Below, piece by piece: positions 12,807 to 20,003 of a stretch of DNA of 23,397 nt. Position numbers and translations under genes: made by a program. Numbering within the stretch: the first letter of the stretch is position 1; each line of letters opens with the position of its first letter. The notes under the pieces were generated by a model. It was not told the DNA's origin. It worked only from the letters and a program-made list of their open reading frames with translations, and did no database searches. Origin of the DNA: Candidatus Falkowbacteria bacterium RIFCSPLOWO2_12_FULL_45_13 (GTDB lineage Bacteria; Patescibacteriota; Patescibacteriia; Patescibacteriales; GWC2-42-12); NCBI GenBank assembly GCA_001778055.1, contig MFFY01000052.1:1-23397 (forward strand). Reading direction: 5' to 3'.

Positions 12807-14729
12807 TTATCTCCCTAATTTGGTTGGCGCGCCGGGGCCAGCTCCGCCGGGGCCAGCATTAAACGGGCGTTGGTCGACGTCTGCTTCATTATCGTCATTA
12901 TTGTTTTCGTTCTTTCTAAAAGCCTCGGGCAAGTTCATTTTGATGTTATAATTGGTTCCGCTCTTAATCTGCGGCACCATGTTTACTATATCATATTCTT
13001 GCAAAGCATCCTGCAGTTCTTGACGGCTGTCAAAGGCCTCTTCTATTTTATTGATTAAGTCTTCAGGGTCGGCTTTCTCTTTAACTAGAGTTTTAATTTC
13101 TTCCACTCGCGTTTTTAAGCCGTTTAATAATTCCTGCATATCTTTAATGTCAATTTTCTTTTTGGCTAAAGACTTGATTTGCGAGGCGAACTTATTTATT
13201 TCGCGAGTAATATTTTTTATGCCCCGAGTGATGTTAATGACGGTATCAATCTGCATTTGTAAATTGTATAGATTGTCCAGATTGCCGTAAAAATCGTCTT
13301 CAATTTTAGTTAAAGCCGATTCTGGGTCGGTTTTAGCCAAGGCCTTGGCTTGCGCCAGAATTTCTTTTTGGGCGCTGACGGCGGTTTTATATTCGGCGAT
13401 TAATTCGCTGACGTCAACTTTCTTGTTGGCCTTAGCCTGAGACTCCAACCGTTTTATATTCCGATCAAATTGCTTGGCGTCCCGGTCAGCCCGCTTTAAC
13501 ATTTGGCAGAGCCGGTTTAAGTCGCCCATTCTCGGGCCCCAGTCCTGCATAACCGAGCCCACGTCCTGGATATCGCCGACGATTTCATCTAACTCATCGG
13601 CGGTCTTGGCCGCATTAATTTTTCTCACTAAATTATCGGTTTGAGCCAAAGCGTTCTCCAGTTCTTCCGGCATGCCTACGCCGCATTTATTATTGGCAAT
13701 TTTTATTTTAGCGATACTTCTTTTCATCATTTTGGCGCCGTTGGCAAATTGCGATAGACCTTTTTTCATGTCCTTAAAACGTCGTTCATCCATTTTTTTC
13801 TGGTCTTCTTCTGACGGGCCTTGCTGTCTTTGGCCATTCATCTGATCGCCCTGGTTTATTTGGTCGCCTGGCCCTTTTTGGCCTGGGTTTTGATTATTAT
13901 ATTGTTCGCAGGAGCCGGGCATTTCCACGCCATTGACTCGGCAGGTTTGACTGCTTCCCTGATCGCCGGGAAACGGCTTGGTTGACGGCCGGGAAAACTC
14001 CATCTGGTTCATGGTCGGCTGGTTTATCGGTTGCATCGGTTCTTGCGGCTGGGTTTGGTTTTCTGGCAAGGGCGGCTGATCAGGGCGCGGCTGGTATTGA
14101 TCTGGCGCGACCGGCTGGGGTTGATTATTAAAAGTTTGGTTTTGTTCAGGTGATGGCGGCGGCGCGGTGGGCGTTGGTTCCGAGACCGGCGCGGCTGTCG
14201 GTTCGCTGGGCGCGGGGGCGCTGGTGTCGGCTTCGGCGATCTTGACGCCCAAAACTTTGGGGTAGTTTACCGGCTCATAAGCGTAAGTTATGTCCGTTTT
14301 TTTTGACCATGGATTTTCCGCGTAAGCAATGGTTAATTTTTCCAAGGTTGTGCTTGGAGAAATTTTGGCGGCAGTTTTCCAGCCTTGGCTGGCTAAAACT
14401 TGGCGGTAAAAATTAGCTACCAGGCCAGCCGAAGCCTCAACGCGGTAACGCACGGTATAGCCGTTATCAAAGGTAAGCCTCTTGGCCCCTGGTATCAAGG
14501 GGATAGCGGCGCCGGTTAAAGCCACTTTTTCCTTGATTAGACTGTTTGCCCAGGGGTTTAGACTAAGCTCAATAGGCGCCCAGTTAATGGCCGCCACGGC
14601 GTTGGCGGCATTATCGTTTGTTTTAACTGCCTGTAAAAAGAGCTGTTCCGTATTGGCGGCCATGGCCATAATGGCCAAAAGCGCCAGGGAAAACGGAATT
14701 TTTGTTTTTAGAATTTCGTTAATAATCAT
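12807..14729 (-). CDS. Large secreted Pro/Gln-rich coiled-coil protein, unknown function
   Basis: A 640-aa protein with an N-terminal signal or anchor (about 10-25). Residues about 45-155 form a compact domain (NPWANSLIKEKVALTGAAIP, VEASAGLVANFYRQVLASQGW). PKVLGVKI (157-164) leads to a long Pro/Gln/Asn-rich stretch (about 165-320) with one short Cys pair (CRVNGVEMPGSC). The C-terminal half is helical with coiled coils and a Gly/Pro tail. The same PxVLGVKI string stands before a linker in the toroid protein at 824-2509. A surface or appendage-associated structural role is plausible; no family is recognised. A strong promoter and a leader terminator lie upstream. Confidence 0.75.
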   Translation of the reverse strand: MIINEILKTKIPFSLALLAIMAMAANTEQLFLQAVKTNDNAANAVAAINWAPIELSLNPWANSLIKEKVALTGAAIPLIPGAKRLTFDNGYTVRYRVEASAGLVANFYRQVLASQGWKTAAKISPSTTLEKLTIAYAENPWSKKTDITYAYEPVNYPKVLGVKIAEADTSAPAPSEPTAAPVSEPTPTAPPPSPEQNQTFNNQPQPVAPDQYQPRPDQPPLPENQTQPQEPMQPINQPTMNQMEFSRPSTKPFPGDQGSSQTCRVNGVEMPGSCEQYNNQNPGQKGPGDQINQGDQMNGQRQQGPSEEDQKKMDERRFKDMKKGLSQFANGAKMMKRSIAKIKIANNKCGVGMPEELENALAQTDNLVRKINAAKTADELDEIVGDIQDVGSVMQDWGPRMGDLNRLCQMLKRADRDAKQFDRNIKRLESQAKANKKVDVSELIAEYKTAVSAQKEILAQAKALAKTDPESALTKIEDDFYGNLDNLYNLQMQIDTVINITRGIKNITREINKFASQIKSLAKKKIDIKDMQELLNGLKTRVEEIKTLVKEKADPEDLINKIEEAFDSRQELQDALQEYDIVNMVPQIKSGTNYNIKMNLPEAFRKNENNNDDNEADVDQRPFNAGPGGAGPGAPTKLGR

Positions 14730-14754
14730 AGGTTTTGTTTTTATTTTTTAATTA

Positions 14755-14782
14755 ATAAAAAACAGCCGCGATCGAGGCTGTC
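14755..14782 (-). terminator. Terminator in the leader of the 640-aa gene (attenuator candidate)
   Basis: On the minus strand, ACAGCC / GGCTGT with a CGATCG-containing loop is followed by six T. It lies about 85 nt after the predicted transcription start and 26 nt before the ATG, so it would cut short transcription of the downstream gene unless relieved. Confidence 0.55.
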
Positions 14783-14872
14783 TAAAGTCCTTGAAATATT
14801 TAAATTGCTTGTTTTTGGGCAGTAATAAAAACGCATTTTTATTTGTATTTTTGTTTTTGATTTTATAATATC

Positions 14873-14901
14873 ATTATAGCATAGTTTGAATATTTGCGCA
14901 A
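14873..14901 (-). promoter_or_regulatory. Promoter of the 640-aa secreted protein
   Basis: On the minus strand, TTGCGC (14901-14896), a 17-bp spacer and TATAAT (14878-14873). The leader would be about 137 nt. Confidence 0.65.
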
Positions 14902-14907
14902 GGGCTA

Positions 14908-14934
14908 TTGTCGAATTTAAATTTTTGCTATAAT
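14908..14934 (+). promoter_or_regulatory. Promoter of the phosphoesterase gene
   Basis: TTGTCG (14908-14913), a 15-bp spacer and a perfect TATAAT (14929-14934), 6 nt before the ATG at 14941. It diverges from the promoter at 14873-14901. The short spacer makes the -35 box uncertain. Confidence 0.55.
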
Positions 14935-14940
14935 AGTGGC

Positions 14941-15627
14941 ATGCCAGAGCTGCAGAAAATAACCATTGACACTTTAATTATTTCCGATATTCATTTGGGC
15001 GACCGATTGACTCGTTGCCGTAAAATCCTTGAGGTTTTAAATAATTATAGTTATCAAAGATTGATTTTAAACGGCGATATTTTAAATGGCCTTGGCTTTA
15101 AGCGCCTGCACGCCGAGCATTGGCGGATTCTTTCAAAATTCAGAGAATTGTCCAAAGATTGCCAAGTGGTTTGGATTCATGGCAACCACGACGCGGCCGC
15201 CGGTATTTTATCGCACTTGCTTGGCATTACGGTGCACGATAAATACTTTTGGCAAGCGGCTGGTAAGAAATTTTTAGCTATCCACGGCCATCAGTTTGAC
15301 CGCTTTATACATAATAATATCATTCTTAGCCGCTTGGTATTTTTCTGCTATGGCTGGCTAAAGCGCGTCAATCCTAACGGCCATATTGTCAGGCTGATAA
15401 AAAGACGAAGTCATACCTGGGAAAGAAACTCTTTTGAGGTGGCTAAGGGAGCCTTAAGGCAGGCCAGAGCCATGGCGGCTGATTATGTTTTTTGTGGCCA
15501 TACCCATATCATTGATACGGCCGAAGACAGCGGGGTTAAATATTTTAATACCGGTTCTTGGGTAGAAAAACCGTCAGCCTATGTAGTCGTTGCTGGCCAT
15601 GAGGCGAAGCTTATTCAGGTTGATTAA
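14941..15627 (+). CDS. Calcineurin-like metallophosphoesterase, LpxH-like
   Basis: A 228-aa protein starting at the ATG directly after the -10 box. It has all five metallophosphoesterase blocks: SDIHLGD (Asp16, His18), LNGDILN, GNHD, a HGHQFD block, and CGHTH near the end, followed by NTGSWVEKP. The arrangement with a helical insert carrying Arg residues (about 135-165) resembles the UDP-2,3-diacylglucosamine hydrolase (LpxH) group. Most Patescibacteria lack a lipid A pathway and no other lpx gene is present, so the substrate is probably another phosphoester. Confidence 0.85.
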   Translation: MPELQKITIDTLIISDIHLGDRLTRCRKILEVLNNYSYQRLILNGDILNGLGFKRLHAEHWRILSKFRELSKDCQVVWIHGNHDAAAGILSHLLGITVHDKYFWQAAGKKFLAIHGHQFDRFIHNNIILSRLVFFCYGWLKRVNPNGHIVRLIKRRSHTWERNSFEVAKGALRQARAMAADYVFCGHTHIIDTAEDSGVKYFNTGSWVEKPSAYVVVAGHEAKLIQVD

Positions 15628-15647
15628 TAAAAATTTTTAGTAAAAAA

Positions 15648-15675
15648 GACCCACTTCTTGGGTGAGAAGTGGGTT
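15648..15675. terminator. Bidirectional terminator between converging genes
   Basis: ACCCACTTCT / AGAAGTGGGT is a 10-bp perfect stem with a 6-nt loop. A T-run follows on the minus strand and a T-rich stretch on the plus strand. Confidence 0.85.
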
Positions 15676-15713
15676 TGTGGTTTGAAAGGACTGGCCGATT
15701 CGGCCTTGAGCGC

Positions 15714-16778
15714 CTATTTGCAGGCGTCATTTTTGGGCACCAGTTTGGGGTCGGGCATTTTTTGAGAGTGCCCATGGGCATTGACCGTGGCCTGGGCGGC
15801 TTCTCCCTGGTCCGCCTTAAGTTCGGGCGCCGTTTTGGGCGCGTTGATGGCCGCGGTGGCGGCTTCAATCGCCTGCCTGATGCCCAAGGCGTCTTGGGCG
15901 GCCGGGGACAATTCGTTGCCGCCAAAGTGGCGGGCGATAAACTGCCGTTTGAGCTTGGCCGGAATTTCGGTCAACTCTTCGTTAACCTCCTTCTGGACCA
16001 AGATCGCGGGTTGGTCCTGGTTGTCAAGAACAGTGCCGATTAAGACGCCGCCGAGCTTGCGCTCCAGTTCGTCGAAGTCCAAGTCTTCAAAAAAGTTCTG
16101 GATTTTCTGCCGGAGCAACGGCAAAGCTTTCCGCAAGTCAGCGATTTTGCGCTCCAACTCTCGGTGCTGGTTGGTCTTAACGATCATATCGCCTTCGGCC
16201 TTTTTTATGTCCTCTGTCCTGGCCACGATTTCTTCGCCAAAGCCGTCTTTGACAAAGATTTTTTCGTTGATTTCACCGTTCACTGTCAGAAAGTGGCGGC
16301 CGCTGTGGGCAAGAACGATGCCAACGGATCTGCCGGCAGTGCCTTCGGGGAAGGCCTGCTTGATTTTTCGTTCAATCAGCCCCGGCTCACAGGCCAGGAA
16401 TTGGCGCAGGTTGGTGATCTCTTTTTCCAGCCTGGCCTTTTCTTTTTTCCTGGCCAGCAGAGCTTGACGGGTGGCATACATATCCCTAATAGCCTCCATC
16501 AGCTCTGGGTCACCCGACTGTTCCAGGCTGGCTTCGGCAAAGACATGGCCGCGTTTAGTGATTCGGAAAACGCCATCCTCTCTGGCACTGATACCGACAT
16601 GGATTACCGTGGACGCGGTCAGCTCCATAGCGGGCGCCACGGGCTCCCCAAACGGGAGCGAGTCAGGCTGTTCGCTCTCCGCCTGATCCCAGTCCCAGCC
16701 TGGTTCGAGCAACCGGACGTTGTTGAACGGGTCAAGCGCCGATGGATCATCTTGCCCATCTTCTTTTTTAGTGTTCAT
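15714..16778 (-). CDS. Cytosolic coiled-coil protein of unknown function
   Basis: A 354-aa acidic protein without signal peptide. The N-terminus is disordered (about 1-55). A segment about 56-90 (STVIHVGISAREDGVFRITK) looks like a small beta domain. Two coiled coils follow (about 95-125 and 195-240), with GRSVGIVLAHSGRHFLTVNGE between them. The tail after about 290 is Ala/Pro-rich. It is more G/C-rich than its neighbours. Nothing identifies its role; it has its own good promoter. Confidence 0.7.
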   Translation of the reverse strand: MNTKKEDGQDDPSALDPFNNVRLLEPGWDWDQAESEQPDSLPFGEPVAPAMELTASTVIHVGISAREDGVFRITKRGHVFAEASLEQSGDPELMEAIRDMYATRQALLARKKEKARLEKEITNLRQFLACEPGLIERKIKQAFPEGTAGRSVGIVLAHSGRHFLTVNGEINEKIFVKDGFGEEIVARTEDIKKAEGDMIVKTNQHRELERKIADLRKALPLLRQKIQNFFEDLDFDELERKLGGVLIGTVLDNQDQPAILVQKEVNEELTEIPAKLKRQFIARHFGGNELSPAAQDALGIRQAIEAATAAINAPKTAPELKADQGEAAQATVNAHGHSQKMPDPKLVPKNDACK

Positions 16779-16844
16779 TTTTTGTTTTTTGTTTTTTGTT
16801 TTATTATTGACACCAATACTAAATTAACCTCAATATAACTTTGT

Positions 16845-16872
16845 ATTATAGTATCATCTGGCTTTTTGTCAA
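16845..16872 (-). promoter_or_regulatory. Promoter of the 354-aa gene
   Basis: On the minus strand, a consensus TTGACA (16872-16867), a 16-bp spacer and a consensus TATAAT (16850-16845), with a leader of about 60 nt. Confidence 0.75.
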
Positions 16873-16894
16873 GATTTAGGCAATAATGTTATTA

Positions 16895-16966
16895 GGATTT
16901 ACGCGGTTAACTGGGCAGTTGGCGGGTAATGAATTTTGGCCATAAGCTTATGGCCAAAATTCATTA
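16895..16966. repeat. Composite repeat with a 40-bp perfect palindrome
   Basis: GGATTTACGCGGTTAACT is followed by GGGCAGTTGGCGGG and a perfect palindrome at 16927-16966 (TAATGAATTTTGGCCATAAG plus its reverse complement). The order matches the cluster at 10941-11126 (TTTACGCG, then GGCAGTGGGCGGG, then an A/T-rich hairpin), although the hairpin sequences differ. Confidence 0.85.
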
Positions 16967-17004
16967 ATAATTATTGTTCGGGGATATTAAAGAGCCGACT
17001 GGTC

Positions 17005-17034
17005 TTGGCAAAAAGCGGAAAAATGTTTTATAAA
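17005..17034 (+). promoter_or_regulatory. Promoter of the DedA-PAP2 gene
   Basis: TTGGCA (17005-17010), an 18-bp spacer and TATAAA (17029-17034), 8 nt before the ATG; the transcript would have almost no leader. Confidence 0.5.
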
Positions 17035-17042
17035 AAGATTTT

Positions 17043-18320
17043 ATGTCAATAATTAATGATTTTTTGTTGAATTTACCCTTGCCCTTGGTTGACCACTGGG
17101 GCTATTTGATTTTGTTTCTTTCCGCCCTGGTTGAAAGTTTGCCGATTATCGGCAGTTTTTTCCCCGGCCACGCCGTGGTTTTGTTAAGCGGTTTTCTGGC
17201 CTATCTGGGGATATTCAGGTTGGACGCGGCTATATCGGTCGCGTTTTTAGGCGCCGTAATCGGCGATTTGTTATCATATGTTATCGGCTATAAGTTCGGC
17301 CACAATTTTATCGCCCGTTACGGCAAATATTTTTTTCTTAGCCAAGTCAGATATGAAAAAACAAAAAATCTGGTCAAAGAACACGCCGGCAAGGCCTTGA
17401 TCATCGGCCGTTTCAGTCCGTTCGTTCGCGCGGTGTCCGCCTTTATCGCCGGTGTTTCCCGGATTAAGTTTTCCCGATTTATTTTTTTCGCCTGTCTGGG
17501 CGGGATAGCCTGGGCCGGCCTGTCGGTTTTAGTCGGCTATGTTTTCGGCCAATGGTTTGATGCCGCTTCAAAGTATTTCGGCCGCTTCATTTTAATCGCC
17601 ATCGCGGCCATAATTTTTATTATTTTAGGCTACCGTTTGCTTAATAAACGCCGGCACATTTTCGCCAAATATCATGTTTATTATTTGACTCTAAACGTTT
17701 TGGCGATTTATGTTTTTGGCAAGATGATTGAAGATTATTTTGACAAAGAGTTCGCTTATAGGTTTGATTATTGGCTGGACAGCCGGGTTGATTTACTTTG
17801 GCAGTCTGGCCTGACTAAACTGATGGTTTTAGTTACCAATGTTTTTAGTCCGGCGGTTTTAGGCGCGGTGGCGTTGGCGGCCGCGGTTTATTTTTTTATC
17901 AAGCGGCGACGCCAGTTGGCTAATTTTATTTTTATCAGCGCCGCTGGCGGTTTTATTTTAGGTGAATTTTTTAAACAGCTTATTAAGAGACCCAGGCCGG
18001 CGGCCGGTTTAATCGAAACCTCCGGTTTTAGTTTGCCCAGCGGCCACGCGCTTATGGCCGTAATATTTTTTTCCATAGTTTTGTTTATCTTTGCCGAAAA
18101 AATTAAAAATAAATGGCCGAAGAATTTATTCGCGGCCGGTATCATTTTTTTAATTGGTTTGGTCGGTTTTTCCAGAATCTATTTAAAGGTTCATTGGTTT
18201 AGCGACGTAGCGGCTGGCCTGGCTTTGGGTCTATTTTGGCTGACCTTTTTAATTTTGGTTTTTAGAGTGATAGCGCAATTGGTTAAAGATTATCCCGGTT
18301 GGTTAAAATTCAGGAAATAA
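17043..18320 (+). CDS. DedA-PAP2 fusion membrane protein
   Basis: A 425-aa polytopic membrane protein. The N-terminal DedA (SNARE-associated) domain (about 1-190) has LVESLPIIGSFFPGH, GDLLSYVIGYKFG, and GRFSPFVRAVSAFIAGVSR with the conserved Arg. The C-terminal PAP2 domain (about 215-415) has KQLIKRPRP (K-x6-RP), LPSGH (His335) and SRIYLKVHWFSD (SR-x5-H-x3-D, His384, Asp388), so all catalytic residues are present. DedA proteins are linked to lipid scrambling and undecaprenyl-phosphate recycling, and PAP2 enzymes dephosphorylate lipid pyrophosphates. A fused enzyme could dephosphorylate and flip a lipid carrier. Such fusions are known in bacteria; the substrate here is inference. Confidence 0.92.
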   Translation: MSIINDFLLNLPLPLVDHWGYLILFLSALVESLPIIGSFFPGHAVVLLSGFLAYLGIFRLDAAISVAFLGAVIGDLLSYVIGYKFGHNFIARYGKYFFLSQVRYEKTKNLVKEHAGKALIIGRFSPFVRAVSAFIAGVSRIKFSRFIFFACLGGIAWAGLSVLVGYVFGQWFDAASKYFGRFILIAIAAIIFIILGYRLLNKRRHIFAKYHVYYLTLNVLAIYVFGKMIEDYFDKEFAYRFDYWLDSRVDLLWQSGLTKLMVLVTNVFSPAVLGAVALAAAVYFFIKRRRQLANFIFISAAGGFILGEFFKQLIKRPRPAAGLIETSGFSLPSGHALMAVIFFSIVLFIFAEKIKNKWPKNLFAAGIIFLIGLVGFSRIYLKVHWFSDVAAGLALGLFWLTFLILVFRVIAQLVKDYPGWLKFRK

Positions 18321-18408
18321 AAAAGGTCTTAGTTATATTGTTTGCCATGAAAAATTTAAGAATTTAACCTAAATTTTTATTTGCTTTCAACAGAACCAAG
18401 ACCTTTTT
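18320..18408. terminator. Nested hairpin terminator between converging genes
   Basis: Arms 18320-18334 and 18394-18408 (AAAAAGGTCTT-type) match 14 of 15. Inside, AAAAATTTA pairs with TAAATTTTT. T-runs at the outer ends allow termination in both directions, though the 59-nt inner part is long for a simple terminator. Confidence 0.55.
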
Positions 18409-18411
18409 AGA

Positions 18412-18957
18412 TTATTCAATACAGCAATCTATTACTTTTTTAACCAGATCGGAAAATTTTTCCATCAGGCCGGTTTGCCCGCCGGCAGCCAGAGTTTTCT
18501 TCTCATCTTTTTTATTAAGCATATTGTCGTCAAGTTTTTTAATGCCGCCGGTATCAATCAGGCCCATATTGACCGCCCAAAATAACGAGTAAAGATCAAA
18601 TGCTTTTTTAAATAAATTTTCAGCTTCTGTTTTTTTCCCTTGTCCCAGCTGCTTGGTGCCGACTTCCATTAAGCGCATACTGGCGGCTAAGAGATGCTTG
18701 GAAATACACCAAACCTCGCCCTCGTAGTCCTTAATGATTTTTTTTAAAAGTTCTTTGCGCAGGGAACGCACTTGATTTAGCAAGTCAAAATAATTTGATT
18801 TGCCGGTTTTTATGCCGGTAAAAAAGAAATGTTCTTCAATACTGATTAAATTCATGATGGCGATGGACAGGTCCTGGTCGCTGGATAGGTCCATCTTGTC
18901 CTGCTTTTTTAAATTATCTATTTTGTTGACCAGGTCCTGGTAATTGTTGATTGACAT
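18412..18957 (-). CDS. All-helical protein of unknown function
   Basis: A 181-aa cytosolic protein. It has repeated helices with IEEHFFFTGIKTGKSNYFDLL (about 36-56), RSLRKELLKKII, and HLLAASMRLMEVGTKQ followed by a TPR-like segment (AENLFKKAFDLYSLFWAVN). The C-terminus VIDCCIE has paired Cys. The EEHxFFTGxKTGKxxYFDLL pattern looks conserved, but I cannot name the family. The next minus-strand gene upstream (CPIC membrane protein) is 183 bp away, so co-transcription is uncertain. Confidence 0.7.
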   Translation of the reverse strand: MSINNYQDLVNKIDNLKKQDKMDLSSDQDLSIAIMNLISIEEHFFFTGIKTGKSNYFDLLNQVRSLRKELLKKIIKDYEGEVWCISKHLLAASMRLMEVGTKQLGQGKKTEAENLFKKAFDLYSLFWAVNMGLIDTGGIKKLDDNMLNKKDEKKTLAAGGQTGLMEKFSDLVKKVIDCCIE

Positions 18958-19090
18958 ATGGCTTGATTTCGCCGGACAAAAGTTTTAATTTTTCGCCTAG
19001 ACGAAATTTGGGCATTTTTATAAAATTATTTTTATTTTATTATGAGGTGGTGATAATTTTAATAAAAAATTGCTACAATTCCGTATGCGC

Positions 19091-19110
19091 CTGCCCGCCT
19101 GCCGGCGGGC
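19091..19110. repeat. Short GC-rich palindromic unit
   Basis: CTGCCCGCCTGCCGGCGGGC corresponds to the unit nested inside the REP at 749-798. It lies between the two minus-strand genes. Confidence 0.6.
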
Positions 19111-19140
19111 TCAAAATAAAAGTTTTCATCCGGCTCTGAT

Positions 19141-19653
19141 TTATTGAAATAGCTTATAGGTGCAAATTAGGTAAAGAGTTAAGCTCAAAATGGCCAATAT
19201 GCCAACCGGCAGGACAACTTTCTGAAAAGGGAAATAGGCTCGGCCGTTATTTTTTTTCTTTAGGTAGCCGTTAAGCAAAGCGCCGATTAAAAAGCCGATA
19301 GTACCCAAACTCAAGCCAAGCAAAAGTTTATCAATTCCCCACAATTTATTCAAGGGCAGGCCAGTCATGTTATAATAATAAAGCGGCCAGAGGATTAAGA
19401 GGTAATAGCCGATGACAATTAGCGGCTGACGGCCAAAAAATCGGATTTGTTTCCGGTTGAGCCAGTCAATCGTCCAGATGATTATGGAAACCGCCAAGCC
19501 GCCGATCCACAGGCCGGTGATAGTATCGTCCACACCCAGCCAGCGGGACAGCCCGACTGAAGCGCAAACCGCGACCGTGCAAATCGGGCAGACGGCGCGC
19601 GCCGCGGCCAGGGGAGTAAGAAGCAGAAAAACCAGGGGAATAAAATAAAGCAT
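19141..19653 (-). CDS. CPIC-motif membrane protein
   Basis: A 170-aa membrane protein. A signal-like first helix (about 2-20) is followed by CPICTVAVCASVGLSRWLG with three Cys (CxxC plus one). Then come DDTITGLWIGGL and about four further membrane segments, with a Lys-rich loop (about 131-137). A CxxC next to the membrane suggests a thiol-disulfide or metal role, and the sequence CPICTVAVC is a recurring signature in CPR and archaeal proteins of unknown function. No partner redox protein is adjacent. Confidence 0.7.
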   Translation of the reverse strand: MLYFIPLVFLLLTPLAAARAVCPICTVAVCASVGLSRWLGVDDTITGLWIGGLAVSIIIWTIDWLNRKQIRFFGRQPLIVIGYYLLILWPLYYYNMTGLPLNKLWGIDKLLLGLSLGTIGFLIGALLNGYLKKKNNGRAYFPFQKVVLPVGILAILSLTLYLICTYKLFQ

Positions 19654-19713
19654 AGGTTTAATGTAATTTTAATATTTTCATTATAACATAAAATTGGCTA
19701 AAAACAATCATTT

Positions 19714-19863
19714 ATGAAATCAAGAGCCCGCGCCAAAGTGGGCGGCCGTCGGGGCAACCCAGGCTACCGCACGCCAGCCAGTTTTAAAGTCAGGCAAAGC
19801 CTGAGAGCAAAAATTTATAACCCCACAAATCAACTACAAAGATTACGGATGGGTTGGCGCTAA
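19714..19863 (+). CDS. Possible 49-aa basic protein in a GC-rich patch
   Basis: An ATG frame begins MKSRARAKVGGRRGNPG, is rich in Arg and Lys, and ends RLRMGWR. It lies in a GC-rich segment without other genes, and the end overlaps a string related to the repeat at 23-149. The same segment has local stems (GCCC...GGGC; CAGG-CAAA-GCCTG), so it may instead be a structured RNA or gene debris. Confidence 0.2.
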   Translation: MKSRARAKVGGRRGNPGYRTPASFKVRQSLRAKIYNPTNQLQRLRMGWR

Positions 19864-19945
19864 CAGTGCCCCGCTTAGCGGCGTAAATTTGTGAGCTAAC
19901 AATATGCATGCCCCGACATAATAATTTTAAATTTATCAAAAACAG

Positions 19946-20000
19946 GACTTACGCGGTTAATTGCCTAAAACGGAGGTTTTTCAAACGCGTAAGTCATAAA
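19946..20000. repeat. 50-bp element with GACTTACGCG terminal inverted repeats
   Basis: GACTTACGCG (19946-19955) and CGCGTAAGTC (19986-19995) enclose TGCCTAAAACGGAGG. The segment 19962-20000 is a 38/39 inverted copy of 10983-11021. It directly precedes the ATG of the GerMN gene; an upstream in-frame start would be repeat-encoded and is rejected. Confidence 0.8.
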
Positions 20001-20003
20001 AAA

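Noticed and set aside
15781..16838. Long plus-strand frames (228 and 224 codons)
   Set aside because: They are antisense shadows of the GC-rich 354-aa minus-strand gene, which has its own consensus promoter and terminator.
19745..19815. Cyclic-di-GMP riboswitch resemblance (GGGCAACCC and GGCAAAGCC strings)
   Set aside because: The order and joining stems do not fit the GEMM consensus, and no suitable downstream gene follows directly.
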